From AP-15 sp963775875 (GTDB lineage Bacteria > Pseudomonadota > Alphaproteobacteria > ATCC43930 > CGMCC-115725): 64,000 bases of DNA. The position numbers were made by a program, and so were the translations under genes. Below, one piece after another: positions 18,258 through 26,701 of the stretch; within the stretch, counting starts at the first letter, position 1; each line of letters starts with the position of its first letter. The DNA is taken from assembly GCA_963775875.1 (NCBI GenBank), contig CAVZKP010000023.1, positions 78,122 through 142,121 on the forward strand, read 5' to 3'. The notes beneath the pieces were generated by a model. It was not told the origin of the DNA, did not search any database, and saw nothing but the letters and a program-made list of their open reading frames with translations.

Positions 18258-19674
18258 ATGGCCGCACCGCGCACGCTGTTCGACAAGATCTGGCAGAGCC
18301 ATGTCGTGGCCCCGCAGGGCGAGGGCACCTACCTGATCTATATCGATCTGCACCTGATCCACGAGGTCACGACGCCGCAGGCCTTCGAAGGCTTGAAGCT
18401 TGCCGGGCGCAAGGTGCGCCGGCCCGACGCGACGATGGCCGTCGCCGATCACAACATCCCGACCACCAACCGCAAGGTCGGCGTCGCCGGCATCGACGAT
18501 CCCGACTCGAAGCTCCAGGTCGACACCCTGGAGCGCAATGTGCGGGAGTTCGGCGTCCCCTATTTCGCGATCGACAGCCTCGACCAGGGCATCGTCCACG
18601 TCATCGGGCCCGAGCAGGGCCTGAGCCAGCCCGGCATGACCATCGTCTGCGGCGACAGCCACACCGCGACGCATGGCGCCATGGGCGCGCTCGCCTTCGG
18701 CATCGGCACCTCCGAGGTCGAGCACGTGCTTGGCGACCCAGACCCTGATCCAGGCGCCGGCCAAGAACATGCTGATCAACGTCAATGGCGGGCTCGGCGC
18801 CGGGGTCAGCGCCAAGGATGTGATCCTCGCGATCATCGCCAAGATCGGCACCGCCGGCGGCACCGGCCATGTCTTCGAATATGCCGGCAGCACCTTCCGC
18901 GACATGTCGATGGAAGGCCGCATGACGGTCTGCAACATGTCGATCGAGGCCGGGGCGCGCGCCGGGCTGGTCGCCCCCGACGACAAGACCATCGCCTATG
19001 TCATGGGCCGGCCCTACGCCCCGAAGGGCGCGGCGTGGGAGCAGGCGGCGGCCTATTGGCGCACCCTGCCGACCGATCCCGGCGCCAGCTACGACAAGGA
19101 GGCGCATCTCGACGCCGCCGATATCGCGCCGCACGTCACCTGGGGCACCAACCCGGAGCAGGCGGCGCCGGTCACCGGGCGCGTGCCCGACCCGGCCCAG
19201 ATCGACGACCCGCTGAAGCGGGCGGCGGTCGAGCGCGCCTTGCAATACATGCAGCTGAAGCCGAACACCCTGCTGACCGACGTGCCGGTGCAGCGCGTCT
19301 TTATCGGCTCGTGCACCAACAGCCGGATCGAGGATCTGCGCGCCGCCGCGGCGATCGCCAAGGGCCGCAAGGTCGCCGACGGGGTCGTCGCGCTGGTGGT
19401 GCCGGGCTCCGGCCACGTCAAGCACCAGGCCGAGGAGGAAGGGCTCGACCGCGTCTTCCTCGAAGCCGGCTTCGAATGGCGCGACGCCGGCTGCTCGATG
19501 TGCATGTCGATGAACAACGACAAGGCGATGAACGGCGAGCGCGTCGCCACCACCTCGAACCGCAATTTCGAGGGCCGCCAGGGCAAGAACGCCAAATCGC
19601 ATCTGATGGGCCCGGCGATGGCCGCCGCCGCCGCGATCACCGGCCATCTCACCGACGTGCGCCAGATGGGCTAA
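18258..19674 (+). CDS. leuC: 3-isopropylmalate dehydratase large subunit LeuC (frame-shifted)
   Basis: The aconitase-family large subunit for the second step of leucine synthesis. It starts MAAPRTLFDKIWQSHVV, and CGDSHTATHGAMGALAFGIG appears before the shift. After the joint near 18729-18735 (one extra base in GTGCTTGGCGACC) it continues LATQTLIQAPAKNM. The 4Fe-4S ligands follow in FIGSCTNSRIEDLR and DAGCSMCMSMN. The end HLTDVRQMG is normal. The rebuilt protein is ~471 residues. The next leu gene is delayed by an inserted membrane protein gene. Confidence 0.93.
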
Positions 19675-19918
19675 TCGGCACCGTAATCGATGGGCTCTGG
19701 CTAGTGCGAAGATGGTCCCAAAATCGCAGAACAACCGCAATTACCCGCGCGCTTCTCGCCCTGGTCTCAGCGATCGATGCGATCGATGATCGCGCTAGTC
19801 GAATTAGCATCGACGCATGACGAACAGAAGATAAACGAACACGTGAGCGTATCACGCGAGTCCAGAAATCTATGCCTTGAAGAAATCCAAAGGCTTCTGA
19901 TCCTGATGGATCCGAGCC

Positions 19919-20377
19919 GTGAGTAATATTGATCTAAATAGCATTCGCCGCCAGCTCGACCGTATCGAGCGAAGCGCAGGTGCGGGGGTAACGAGCGCCG
20001 GGGATGGGTTCCCGCCCATGGCCGGTGATTGGCCGGGTTGGCGGGTATCGGTCGACGCGCGCCTGGAAGCGTTGAAGGGTGCGATCGACAGCACGCGTTG
20101 GGTGGCCGGGATCGTTGCGGTGATCATGATCGGCGGTTTCAGTTTTCTCGGTTTCCAACTAAACCGTCTGGAAGGCCGAGCGGACCGGTTGGAAGTGGCG
20201 ATCCAAGCGGTACCGGCGCGTCTCTCCGATGAGTTTCACGCGATGCGCTCAGAAATGGCAGCGCAGACCAGCGCTATAGCGAATTCGATAACGGCCACCC
20301 GCCAAGCGCAACCGGCTCCCCCGCAGATTATCGTAGTTCCTGTACCGCGATCCGGTGGAAAGCCGACCGGCCAATAG
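19919..20377 (+). CDS. Small membrane protein with coiled-coil segments, between leuC and leuD
   Basis: 152 residues with a GTG start. An N-terminal helix (IDLNSIRRQLDRIERSAG) and a second one (VSVDARLEALKGAIDSTRW) lead into one transmembrane segment (VAGIVAVIMIGGFSFLGFQL). Another amphipathic helix (NRLEGRADRLEVAIQAVPARL) and a Pro-rich C-terminus follow. The layout resembles small phage-type or hemolysin-XhlA-like helper proteins, but I do not recognise the family. It is preceded by a 244-bp gap and ends 20 bp before leuD. leuC and leuD normally adjoin, so it looks inserted. Confidence 0.65.
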   Translation: MSNIDLNSIRRQLDRIERSAGAGVTSAGDGFPPMAGDWPGWRVSVDARLEALKGAIDSTRWVAGIVAVIMIGGFSFLGFQLNRLEGRADRLEVAIQAVPARLSDEFHAMRSEMAAQTSAIANSITATRQAQPAPPQIIVVPVPRSGGKPTGQ

Positions 20378-20397
20378 TCGCACCGAAGGAAGGCAAA

Positions 20398-21029
20398 ATG
20401 GAAAAATTTACCCAGTTGACCGGCGTCGCGGCGCCGCTGCCGATCCACAATCTCGACACCGACAAGATCTTTCCGGCGATCTATCTGAAGACGATCAAGC
20501 GCACCGGCCTGTCGAAATGGCTGTTCCAGGAAATCCGCTTTCAAGCCCGACGGCTCGGAAAACCCGGATTTCGTCCTGAACCAGGCCCCGTACCGCAATG
20601 CCAAGATCCTGATCGGCGCGCGAGAATTTCGGCTGCGGGTCGAGCCGCGAGCATGCGCCCTGGGCGTTGCTCGATTTCGGCATCCGCTGCGTCATCGCCC
20701 CGAGCTTCGCCGACATTTTCTACAACAACTGCTTCAAGAACGGCATCCTGCCGATCGCCTTGCCAAAGGAAATCGTCGACGAGCTGATGGAAGACGCCAA
20801 GAAGGGCGCCAACGCGGTGATGACGATCGACCTCGAAACCCAGACGATCACCCGCCCGGACGGCGAGAAGGTGCATTTCGAGCTCGACGCATTTCGCAAG
20901 CATTGCCTGTTGAACGGGCTCGACGATATCGGCTTGACCGAGCAGCAGGGCGCCGAAATCGCCAGCTACGAGGAAACGGCAAGGCTGGCGCGGCCATGGC
21001 AGTTCGGCACGCCCCAGCGCGGGGCCTGA
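20398..21029 (+). CDS. leuD: 3-isopropylmalate dehydratase small subunit LeuD (two frame shifts)
   Basis: The swivel domain partner of LeuC. It starts MEKFTQLTGVAAPLPIHNLD with TDKIFPAIYLKTIKRTG. The first shift at about 20539-20541 (extra T) leads to a middle segment FKPDGSENPDFVLNQAPYRN. The second near 20613-20616 (extra G) restores ILIARENFGCGSSREHAPWA, the substrate-recognition loop, and the rest reads to QFGTPQRGA. Three frames are used, each step implying one extra base. Ends 3 bp before leuB. Confidence 0.92.
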
Positions 21030-21032
21030 GCC

Positions 21033-22154
21033 ATGCCCCAGACGGCCGGCTCGAACCGCAAGGTCCTGGTATTGCCGGGCGACGGCATCGGCCCGGAGAT
21101 CATGCGCCAGGTCTTGCGCGTCGTCGAATTCTTCGACCGCCGCCGTATCGCCAGCTTCGACATCACCGAGGGTCTGGTCGGCGGCGCGGCCTATGACGCC
21201 GACGGCGCGCCGTTGACCGAGCGCACCCTCGACCAGGCGCTGCACAGCGACGCCGTGCTGTTCGGCTCGGTCGGCGGCCCGAAATGGGAAACCCTGCCAT
21301 TCGAGCTGCGCCCCGAGCGCGGCCTGTTGCGGCTGCGCAAGGAAATGGATCTGTTCGCCAATCTGCGCCCGGCGGTGGTGTTCGAGGCGCTCGCCGACGC
21401 GTCGAGCCTGAAGCGCGAGCTGGTCGCCGGTCTCGATCTGATGATCGTGCGCGAATTGACCGGCGGCATCTATTTCGGCGATCCGCGCGGGGTCGAGACG
21501 CTGCCCGACGGCAGCCGCCGCGGCATCAACACCGAAGTCTACACCGAGGCCGAGATCGAGCGCGTGGTTCGCGTCGCCTGCGAGCTGGCCAAAAAACGCA
21601 ACGGCCGGCTGTGCGAGGTCGACAAGGCCAATGTCATGGAATCGGGCGGGCTGTGGCGCGAGGTGGCGCAGCGGGTATGCGATGCCGACTATCCCGATGT
21701 CGAGCTGTCGTTCATGTACGCCGACAATTGCGCGATGCAGCTGGTGCGCAACCCCAAGCAGTTCGACGTGATCGTCACCAGCAATCTGTTCGGCGATCTC
21801 CTGTCGGATTGCGCGGCGATGCTGACCGGCTCGCTCGGCATGCTGCCCTCGGCCTCGCTCGGCGCCGCCGATGCCGGCGGCCGGCGCAAGGCGCTGTACG
21901 AGCCGGTGCATGGCAGCGCCCCCGACATCGCCGGCAAGGGTGTGGCAAACCCGCTCGCCTCGATCCTGTCCTTCGCGATGATGCTGCGCTATTCGTTCGA
22001 TCTGGCCGAGGAGGCCGACCTCGTCGACAGCGCGGTGCGCCGGTCGCTCGCCGCCGGGGTGCGCACCAACGACATCGTTGCGCCCGGCGCCGCCGGCGTC
22101 TCGACCCAAATCATGGGCGACACGGTCCTGCGCGAGCTCGAGAAATCGGTGTAG
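21033..22154 (+). CDS. leuB: 3-isopropylmalate dehydrogenase LeuB
   Basis: A 373-residue NAD-dependent beta-decarboxylating dehydrogenase, third step of leucine synthesis. Features: VLVLPGDGIGPEIMRQVLRV, the substrate arginines in ANLRPAVVF and VRELTGGIYFGDPRG, the lysine in EVDKANVMES, the metal aspartates around FMYADNCAMQL and SNLFGDLLSDCAAML, and the NAD loop EPVHGSAPDIAGKG. Intact, directly after leuD. Confidence 0.97.
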   Translation: MPQTAGSNRKVLVLPGDGIGPEIMRQVLRVVEFFDRRRIASFDITEGLVGGAAYDADGAPLTERTLDQALHSDAVLFGSVGGPKWETLPFELRPERGLLRLRKEMDLFANLRPAVVFEALADASSLKRELVAGLDLMIVRELTGGIYFGDPRGVETLPDGSRRGINTEVYTEAEIERVVRVACELAKKRNGRLCEVDKANVMESGGLWREVAQRVCDADYPDVELSFMYADNCAMQLVRNPKQFDVIVTSNLFGDLLSDCAAMLTGSLGMLPSASLGAADAGGRRKALYEPVHGSAPDIAGKGVANPLASILSFAMMLRYSFDLAEEADLVDSAVRRSLAAGVRTNDIVAPGAAGVSTQIMGDTVLRELEKSV

Positions 22155-22217
22155 CCGCGACCGCTCACGCCGGCGCCGCGAGCGGCGTCATCCCGACCTG
22201 CGACAATGGGGGAAGCC

Positions 22218-23213
22218 ATGCAAACACGCGCTCTCGGCCGCACCGGGCTCGAGGTTTCGGTCCTCGGCTTCGGCTGCGGCGCCGTCGGCGGGCTGATGGT
22301 GCGCGGCGACGCCGCCGATCAGGAGCGCGCCGTGGCCCGCGCGCTCGAGCTCGGCATCACCTATTTCGACACCGCCGCGATGTATGGCAACGGCGAATCC
22401 GAGCGCAACCTCGGCCGTGTGCTGAAAAACCTCAAGCCCCAGCTCTATCTCGGCACCAAGGTGCGGGTTCCGGCCGCGGAGCGCGGCAATATCGGCGCCG
22501 CGGTGACCGCCTCGCTGGAGGCGAGCCTGCGGCGGCTGCAGCTCGACCGTGTCGACCTGTTCCAGCTGCACAACCACATCATGCTCGATGGCAGCGGCGC
22601 CGATTTGACCCCCGAGATCGTCCTCGGCGAGGTTGTGCCGGCCTTCGAGCGGCTGCGCGAGCAGGGCAAGACCCGCTTCTTCGGCATCACCGCGGTCGGC
22701 GACACCGCGGCATTGCACCGGGTGGTCGACGCCCATGCCTTCGACACCGCCCAAATCAGCTACAATCTGCTCAACCCGAGCGCCGGGACCACCGTCCCGC
22801 CGGGATATCCGGCGCATGATTTCGCCAACCTGCTGGCGCGCACCCAGGCGGCGTCGATGGGCGTCATCGCCATCCGGGTATTGGCCGCCGGCGCGCTCAG
22901 CGGGGTCGAGAGCCGCCATCCGCTGGGATCGCCCAGCGTCGAGCCGATCGGCTCGGGCCGCGACTACCGGGTCGATGTCGAACGCGCCAGGCGGCTCGAA
23001 CCGCTGCTGCGCGAGGGGTTCGCCGACAGCCTGGTCGAGGCGGCGATCCGCTTCGTCATCGCCACTGACGCGGTGTCGACCGCTCTCGTCGGCTATTCGA
23101 CCCTCGAACAGCTCGAAGCCGCCGCCGCGGCGGTCGCCAAGGGGCCGCTGCCGCCGGCCGCCCTCGATCGGCTGAAAGCCCTGCACAACAGCTTTGTCGG
23201 CGAGGCTCGATGA
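22218..23213 (+). CDS. Aldo/keto reductase family protein
   Basis: About 331 residues from the ATG after GGGGGAAGCC; an in-frame ATG 12 bp earlier is also possible. The fold signature starts RALGRTGLEVSVLGFGCGAV. Catalytic tetrad candidates are D and Y in TYFDTAAMYGNGESE, K in LGTKVRVP, and the H of DLFQLHNH. Further motifs are GITAVGDTAAL and ALVGYSTLEQLE near the NADP-binding end. It resembles the bacterial aldo/keto reductases that act on small carbonyls or sugar lactones; substrate unknown. It follows leuB by 63 bp but is probably not part of leucine synthesis. Confidence 0.88.
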   Translation: MQTRALGRTGLEVSVLGFGCGAVGGLMVRGDAADQERAVARALELGITYFDTAAMYGNGESERNLGRVLKNLKPQLYLGTKVRVPAAERGNIGAAVTASLEASLRRLQLDRVDLFQLHNHIMLDGSGADLTPEIVLGEVVPAFERLREQGKTRFFGITAVGDTAALHRVVDAHAFDTAQISYNLLNPSAGTTVPPGYPAHDFANLLARTQAASMGVIAIRVLAAGALSGVESRHPLGSPSVEPIGSGRDYRVDVERARRLEPLLREGFADSLVEAAIRFVIATDAVSTALVGYSTLEQLEAAAAAVAKGPLPPAALDRLKALHNSFVGEAR

Positions 23214-23260
23214 TCCAACTCGCCGCGGGATAGACCAAGGCAGACCAAGTCTCTGGCGGG

Positions 23261-23740
23261 TCAGCCGTCGCGGCCGGCGTCGCGGCGCGGCGGCATCGTC
23301 AGAAAGGCGCGGGCGACGTGCCACAGCTGCTCGCGGTTGAGGCCAAAGGCGAGCGAATGCGCGGCGCCGGGCAGCACGACGAATTGCCGGTCGGGGTTCG
23401 GCAGCCGCGCGAAAAAGCCGAGAATGTCTGCCTCGCTGGCGATCCCGTCATGCTCGCCGCGGATGATCATGACCGGGGCCAGCACCTTTGCCGGATCGAC
23501 CACCGGCAAATCCGCTGCTGCCCGCTCTTCCGCGCTACCAGTTCGCTGTCGGCGATCAGATCGGCGACGCCGCTGGCGATGTCCGAATTCCCTCGCTGCG
23601 CGACGAGCGGCCGTAATTCTCGTGGTCCATCGTCCATACGTCGAAACCGCATTCGGCAAAGACGTTCGTCAGCGAACCGGTGAAGTTGGAACCCGATCCG
23701 CTCCCCGCCGTTTGCCGCGATCGGATGTTATGGGTCAGAG
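23261..23740 (-). pseudogene. Decayed alpha/beta hydrolase
   Basis: The C-terminal third is well preserved: VVDPAKVLAPVMIIRGEHD (acid residue) to FVVLPGAAHSLAFGLN (catalytic His). Upstream, in another frame, a short piece reads FDVWTMDHENYGRSSRSEG then SDIASGVADLIADSELVARK, which normally precedes the nucleophile elbow. The nucleophile Ser motif, the cap domain and the N-terminal oxyanion-hole region are absent. So there is an internal deletion, a lost 5' part and at least one frame change (missing base near 23585). Unlike the housekeeping shifts, this is true loss of sequence. Confidence 0.75.
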
Positions 23741-23743
23741 CAG

Positions 23744-23980
23744 ATGAACCGCATCGAAAACCGGCTGGCGGCGCTCGGCTTCGGTCCGGCGTGGCCGGCC
23801 GCCGAATGCTGGCGGGTCGAGCCGATCGGGTCGCCGCGCCCGCTGCCGGCAGCCCGCCGCCCGGCCCGGACCGGCCGCCGCCCTCTGTCGCTCTGGCTCG
23901 ACCGGCTCAATGACCGGCGGCAGCCCAGCCCCTATCGGATTTGCCCGGCTGGCGAGCGCGAGCCGGCCGATCGCGGCTGA
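23744..23980 (+). CDS. Doubtful small open frame
   Basis: 78 codons beginning MNRIENRLAALGFGPAWPAA. The first half reads like a plausible small protein (amphipathic start, then PLSLWLDRLNDRR). No family is recognised, and its 3' part overlaps the HExxH gene on the other strand. GC-rich DNA yields many such frames, so I keep it only as a possibility. Confidence 0.2.
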   Translation: MNRIENRLAALGFGPAWPAAECWRVEPIGSPRPLPAARRPARTGRRPLSLWLDRLNDRRQPSPYRICPAGEREPADRG

Positions 23981-24599
23981 GGGGATTTGCCGGCGCCCGC
24001 AACGGCACCGGCAATCCGCGGCGCCGCAGACCCGCGAGCACCCGGCTGAAATGGCGGGCGGCGGAGCGCTCGATCCCCTCGAGCCAGTTTTGATCGAGAA
24101 ACGAGGCCAGCGCCGGCTGGCCTAGCCCGGCCTCCCAACAGATGCCCAGCAACGAGGCCGCCGCCTCGTCTTCCTCGCGCGCCGGCAGCGACAGCGCCGC
24201 CGCCCGCTCGGCTCGCTCGCGGTCGATCGTGTCGGGACCCGGGCCCAGGCCGAAATCGACGAGGAAGCGGCGCCGGTGCGAGGCCAGCACGAAATGAGCG
24301 ATTTCATGCAGGATGACATAGGCCTCGGTCGCCCCGTTCAGCGCCGCGCCATCCCAGTTGAACCGGCGCCGGGCGCGCGGCGGATATACCGGGATGCCGC
24401 AGCTTCGGGCCAGCGCCAGCGCCGCTCGCCGATGCCGCTCCGCCGCCGGCCCGGTGGCGCGGTCGGGCGAGGTCGCGCGGATCTGGCGGAACACCCGGCG
24501 GGACAGCGCGTCGCCGAGGCCCGCGTCAAAGCGGTCGAGCGCACCCCAAAGCTCGTCGCGGGGAATTGCCGTCAAGATCATCGGCGCGCCTGCCAGCAC
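23907..24599 (-). CDS. Hypothetical protein with HEIAH zinc-protease-like motif
   Basis: About 224-230 residues (GTG at 24599 or ATG at 24581). The central stretch ATEAYVILHEIAHFVLASHR contains HExxH in a helix, as in zincin metallopeptidases. A downstream acidic segment (REEDEAAASLLGICWEAGL) could supply the third ligand. The N-terminal half contains a CGIPVYPPRARRRFNWDGAA region. No signal peptide is visible, so it is probably cytoplasmic. The C-terminal tail is Arg-rich. It is not a known toxin or ImmA protein as far as I can tell. Confidence 0.6.
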   Translation of the reverse strand: MLAGAPMILTAIPRDELWGALDRFDAGLGDALSRRVFRQIRATSPDRATGPAAERHRRAALALARSCGIPVYPPRARRRFNWDGAALNGATEAYVILHEIAHFVLASHRRRFLVDFGLGPGPDTIDRERAERAAALSLPAREEDEAAASLLGICWEAGLGQPALASFLDQNWLEGIERSAARHFSRVLAGLRRRGLPVPLRAPANPLSRDRPARARQPGKSDRGWAAAGH

Positions 24600-24639
24600 T
24601 CATCGCGAAGTCCTTTTCGTTAGATGGGCGCATTTGTGC

Positions 24640-24732
24640 TCAGGCGCATCGGCGGCCGCGGACGGCTGCCATCACGACAAAAGCGATCGCCGCAGCCGCG
24701 GCCGGCAACCCGCCGAAACGGATGGCTTTCAT
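24640..24732 (-). CDS. Possible 30-residue membrane peptide
   Basis: A short frame with a strong ribosome site (GGGAGGACTGCCTG before ATG). It encodes MKAIRFGGLPAAAAAIAFVV followed by MAAVRGRRCA: one hydrophobic helix and a basic end. It lies between the anti-sigma gene and the HExxH gene on the same strand. The Shine-Dalgarno and the composition argue for translation; there is no homology evidence. Confidence 0.35.
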   Translation of the reverse strand: MKAIRFGGLPAAAAAIAFVVMAAVRGRRCA

Positions 24733-24860
24733 CAGGCAGTCCTCCCGTCAAATTGGCCGGTCACGCGATGTGAGCTCGTTTTATGGCAAGGCGTCCCGGC
24801 GATCGTGGCCCGAACCCGCTCACCGATACGACTCGCCAATGACGGGATTTATTCCGCGGC

Positions 24861-25697
24861 TTAGCTGGGCTTGCCCGGCTTCGGCGGGATCTTTGCCTTG
24901 GCGCCGTCGCTGGAGATCTGCTGATAGACGATTTCCGAGAGCCGCAGCAGCAGATTGCGGTCGGCCTTGGCCGCGAGCGCGTAACCAAAGCCCTGATCCG
25001 ACCAGTAAAACGCGCCGACCCCATTTCTTTCGCTGTAGCGGAACGCGGTCTCGCCGCCGATCCCGGTGCGCAGATACAAGGTCACCCGCTCCTTGCCGTT
25101 TTCATACATGAACTGCGCCGCCGGCCCGTTCTCGGCGGGCAGAAGCCGGCCGCCCATAAGTTGAAAGCCGGCCGCGGTCAGATCGGGCACCACCAGCGGT
25201 CGCCCGAGCCGCTTGGACAGCCATTGCACGAGATGCGCTTCCTGGCCGACATCGACTTCGACCGGGTGGCGAACCTCGACCGAAAACACCCGATATGCCG
25301 CGATCGCATCGGCGGTGATCGTGCGGGCGTTGGAGCCGCCGGCATTGGCCGAAGGGAGGAATGCCGTGGCCGCGTCGCGAGCGGCCCAGCCACCGATGCC
25401 GCCGGCCACGACCAGGACCACGGCCGCGGCAATGCGGGCCAGGCGCTGGTAGCGGTGGCGGCGCTGCTCGGCGAGCAGCCGGGCGACGCGCAGGCGCGTC
25501 GGGATCGGCCCGGCGGTCTGATCGGCGAAAGCCGCGCGCAACCCCTGCTGCTGCTCGGCATATTGCGACAGGCGGTCCCGCGCCTCGGGATGCGCGGCGA
25601 GGTAGGCGTCGATCTCGGCAGCGCGCTCGGGCGGCAGGCGGCCGTCGAGCCGGGCGTGCAGTTCGGCTTCTTCGACCGCGCCGGGGATCGCGCTCAT
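24861..25697 (-). CDS. Transmembrane anti-sigma factor
   Basis: 278 residues. The N-terminal cytoplasmic domain (EEAELHARLDGRLPPERAAE, then YLAAHPEARDRL) is the usual sigma-binding helix bundle, without a complete HxxxCxxC zinc motif. One transmembrane helix (ARIAAAVVLVVAGGIGGWAA) follows near residue 95, then a ~165-residue periplasmic domain (PVEVDVGQEAHLVQWLSKRL, then FYWSDQGFGYALAA). This layout is that of anti-sigma factors of ECF sigma factors in alphaproteobacteria. Its ATG overlaps the sigma factor stop by 4 bp, a tight stoichiometric pair. Confidence 0.88.
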   Translation of the reverse strand: MSAIPGAVEEAELHARLDGRLPPERAAEIDAYLAAHPEARDRLSQYAEQQQGLRAAFADQTAGPIPTRLRVARLLAEQRRHRYQRLARIAAAVVLVVAGGIGGWAARDAATAFLPSANAGGSNARTITADAIAAYRVFSVEVRHPVEVDVGQEAHLVQWLSKRLGRPLVVPDLTAAGFQLMGGRLLPAENGPAAQFMYENGKERVTLYLRTGIGGETAFRYSERNGVGAFYWSDQGFGYALAAKADRNLLLRLSEIVYQQISSDGAKAKIPPKPGKPS

Positions 25698-26281
25698 TCG
25701 GCTCTCCTCGGCGTCGCGCCGCGCCCGCTGGCAGCCCGCCCGCTGGCATCCCCCCGGTTGGCATCTCCCCCGTTGGCGTCTCCCCCGTTGGCATCTCCGC
25801 TGAGGAATTGGCGCAGACGTTCGCGGCCGCGCGACAGCCGCGACATCACCGTACCGATCGGCACGGCCAGCACGCGCGCCGCCTCGTCGTAAGACAAATC
25901 CTCGACCCCGACGAGCACCAGGACCGACCGCTGCTCCTCCGGCAACCTGGCGAAAGCCCGCAACAGGTCGCGATGTTCGAGCGCCTCGACCTGCCCGCCG
26001 CCCACCGGCGGCAGCTCGGCTTCGGCGGCCTCGGTCAATGTTTCGTGCGGCCCGCGCCGCTTGCGGCGGTGCAGATCACTGAGGAACCTGTTGTAAAGAA
26101 TCGTATAGAGCCAGCCGCGCAGATCGCCCTCGGCGCGGCGCAGATGCCATCGCGACAGCGCCCGCTCGAGACAATCCTGAACCAGATCGTCGGCGCCTTC
26201 CCGGTCGCCGCGCAACAGCGCGCGGGCGAAACGGCGCAGGCCTGGGATATGCGCTTCGATCAGGGCGGCCTCTACTGCCAT
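25694..26281 (-). CDS. ECF-type RNA polymerase sigma factor
   Basis: 195 residues from the ATG preceded by GGGGAGG. Region 2 contains RRFARALLRGDREGADDLVQ and the DLRGWLYTILYNRFLSDLHR stretch; region 4 contains LPEEQRSVLVLVGVEDLSYD and the HTH AVPIGTVMSRLSRGRERLRQ. The last ~30 residues are an unusual GDANG repeat (GGDANGGDANRGDASGRAAS) encoded by a tandem DNA repeat; it is not part of the sigma fold. Co-transcribed and overlapping with its anti-sigma factor; such pairs are usually autoregulated from the promoter upstream (26282-26701). Confidence 0.92.
   Translation of the reverse strand: MAVEAALIEAHIPGLRRFARALLRGDREGADDLVQDCLERALSRWHLRRAEGDLRGWLYTILYNRFLSDLHRRKRRGPHETLTEAAEAELPPVGGGQVEALEHRDLLRAFARLPEEQRSVLVLVGVEDLSYDEAARVLAVPIGTVMSRLSRGRERLRQFLSGDANGGDANGGDANRGDASGRAASGRGATPRRAE
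25757..25800. repeat. 15-bp tandem repeat in the sigma factor 3' end
   Basis: Three near-identical 15-bp units of the type GTTGGCATCTCCCCC, preceded by more diverged units. They encode the GDANG pentapeptide repeat at the C-terminus of the ECF sigma factor. Unit length is a multiple of three, so copy changes keep the frame. Confidence 0.75.
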
Positions 26282-26701
26282 TGCCTCCCCTGGAAACAAT
26301 CGGCCGGTATTCTCTAGCACCAGTCCGCGTCCCGCCCACAGCAAATTGCGGTTGAGGCGCCAGGATTAGCGTGGGTGCAGGCCGCATTGTCGATGCAATC
26401 GCGCTCACCTGGTGATCACATTCACGTTAACTATACACCCCATTTCGGGGCAGGTCATCAAAATCGTCTGGGCTGCGCCCATGCCGGTCTGTCCGCCGCT
26501 GCCGCACCATTGACTACGACCTCGGCGAATTCGATTTATTCCGTAAAATATTACCCTGGCGCCCCCTCTCTGCGGGTTCTTGCGACCGGGGCTAAAAATG
26601 CCCACTCGCCCGCATGGTTTTTTACCTGCATGGTTTTTTAAATGGCTTCGATCTCCTCTGTGCCGTGCGCCGCCGATCCGCAGGCGAGGCGCCGGCGACC
26701 G
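26282..26701. other. Intergenic region upstream of the ECF sigma factor
   Basis: 420 bp, clearly more AT-rich than its surroundings in the 26400-26640 part. No credible gene, tRNA or repeat was found. It probably carries the promoter of the sigma/anti-sigma operon; no promoter box could be named. Confidence 0.45.

Noticed and set aside
14731..21029. Programmed ribosomal frameshifting as an explanation for ffh, rimM, rplS, leuC and leuD
   Set aside because: These genes are not known to be recoded, the joints share no slippery heptamer or stimulator, and the same type of shift occurs in unrelated genes. Sequence error is simpler.
26375..26641. Plus-strand open frame in the AT-rich region upstream of the sigma factor
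   Set aside because: No ribosome site, no family resemblance, and a poor amino-acid pattern; more likely promoter DNA.
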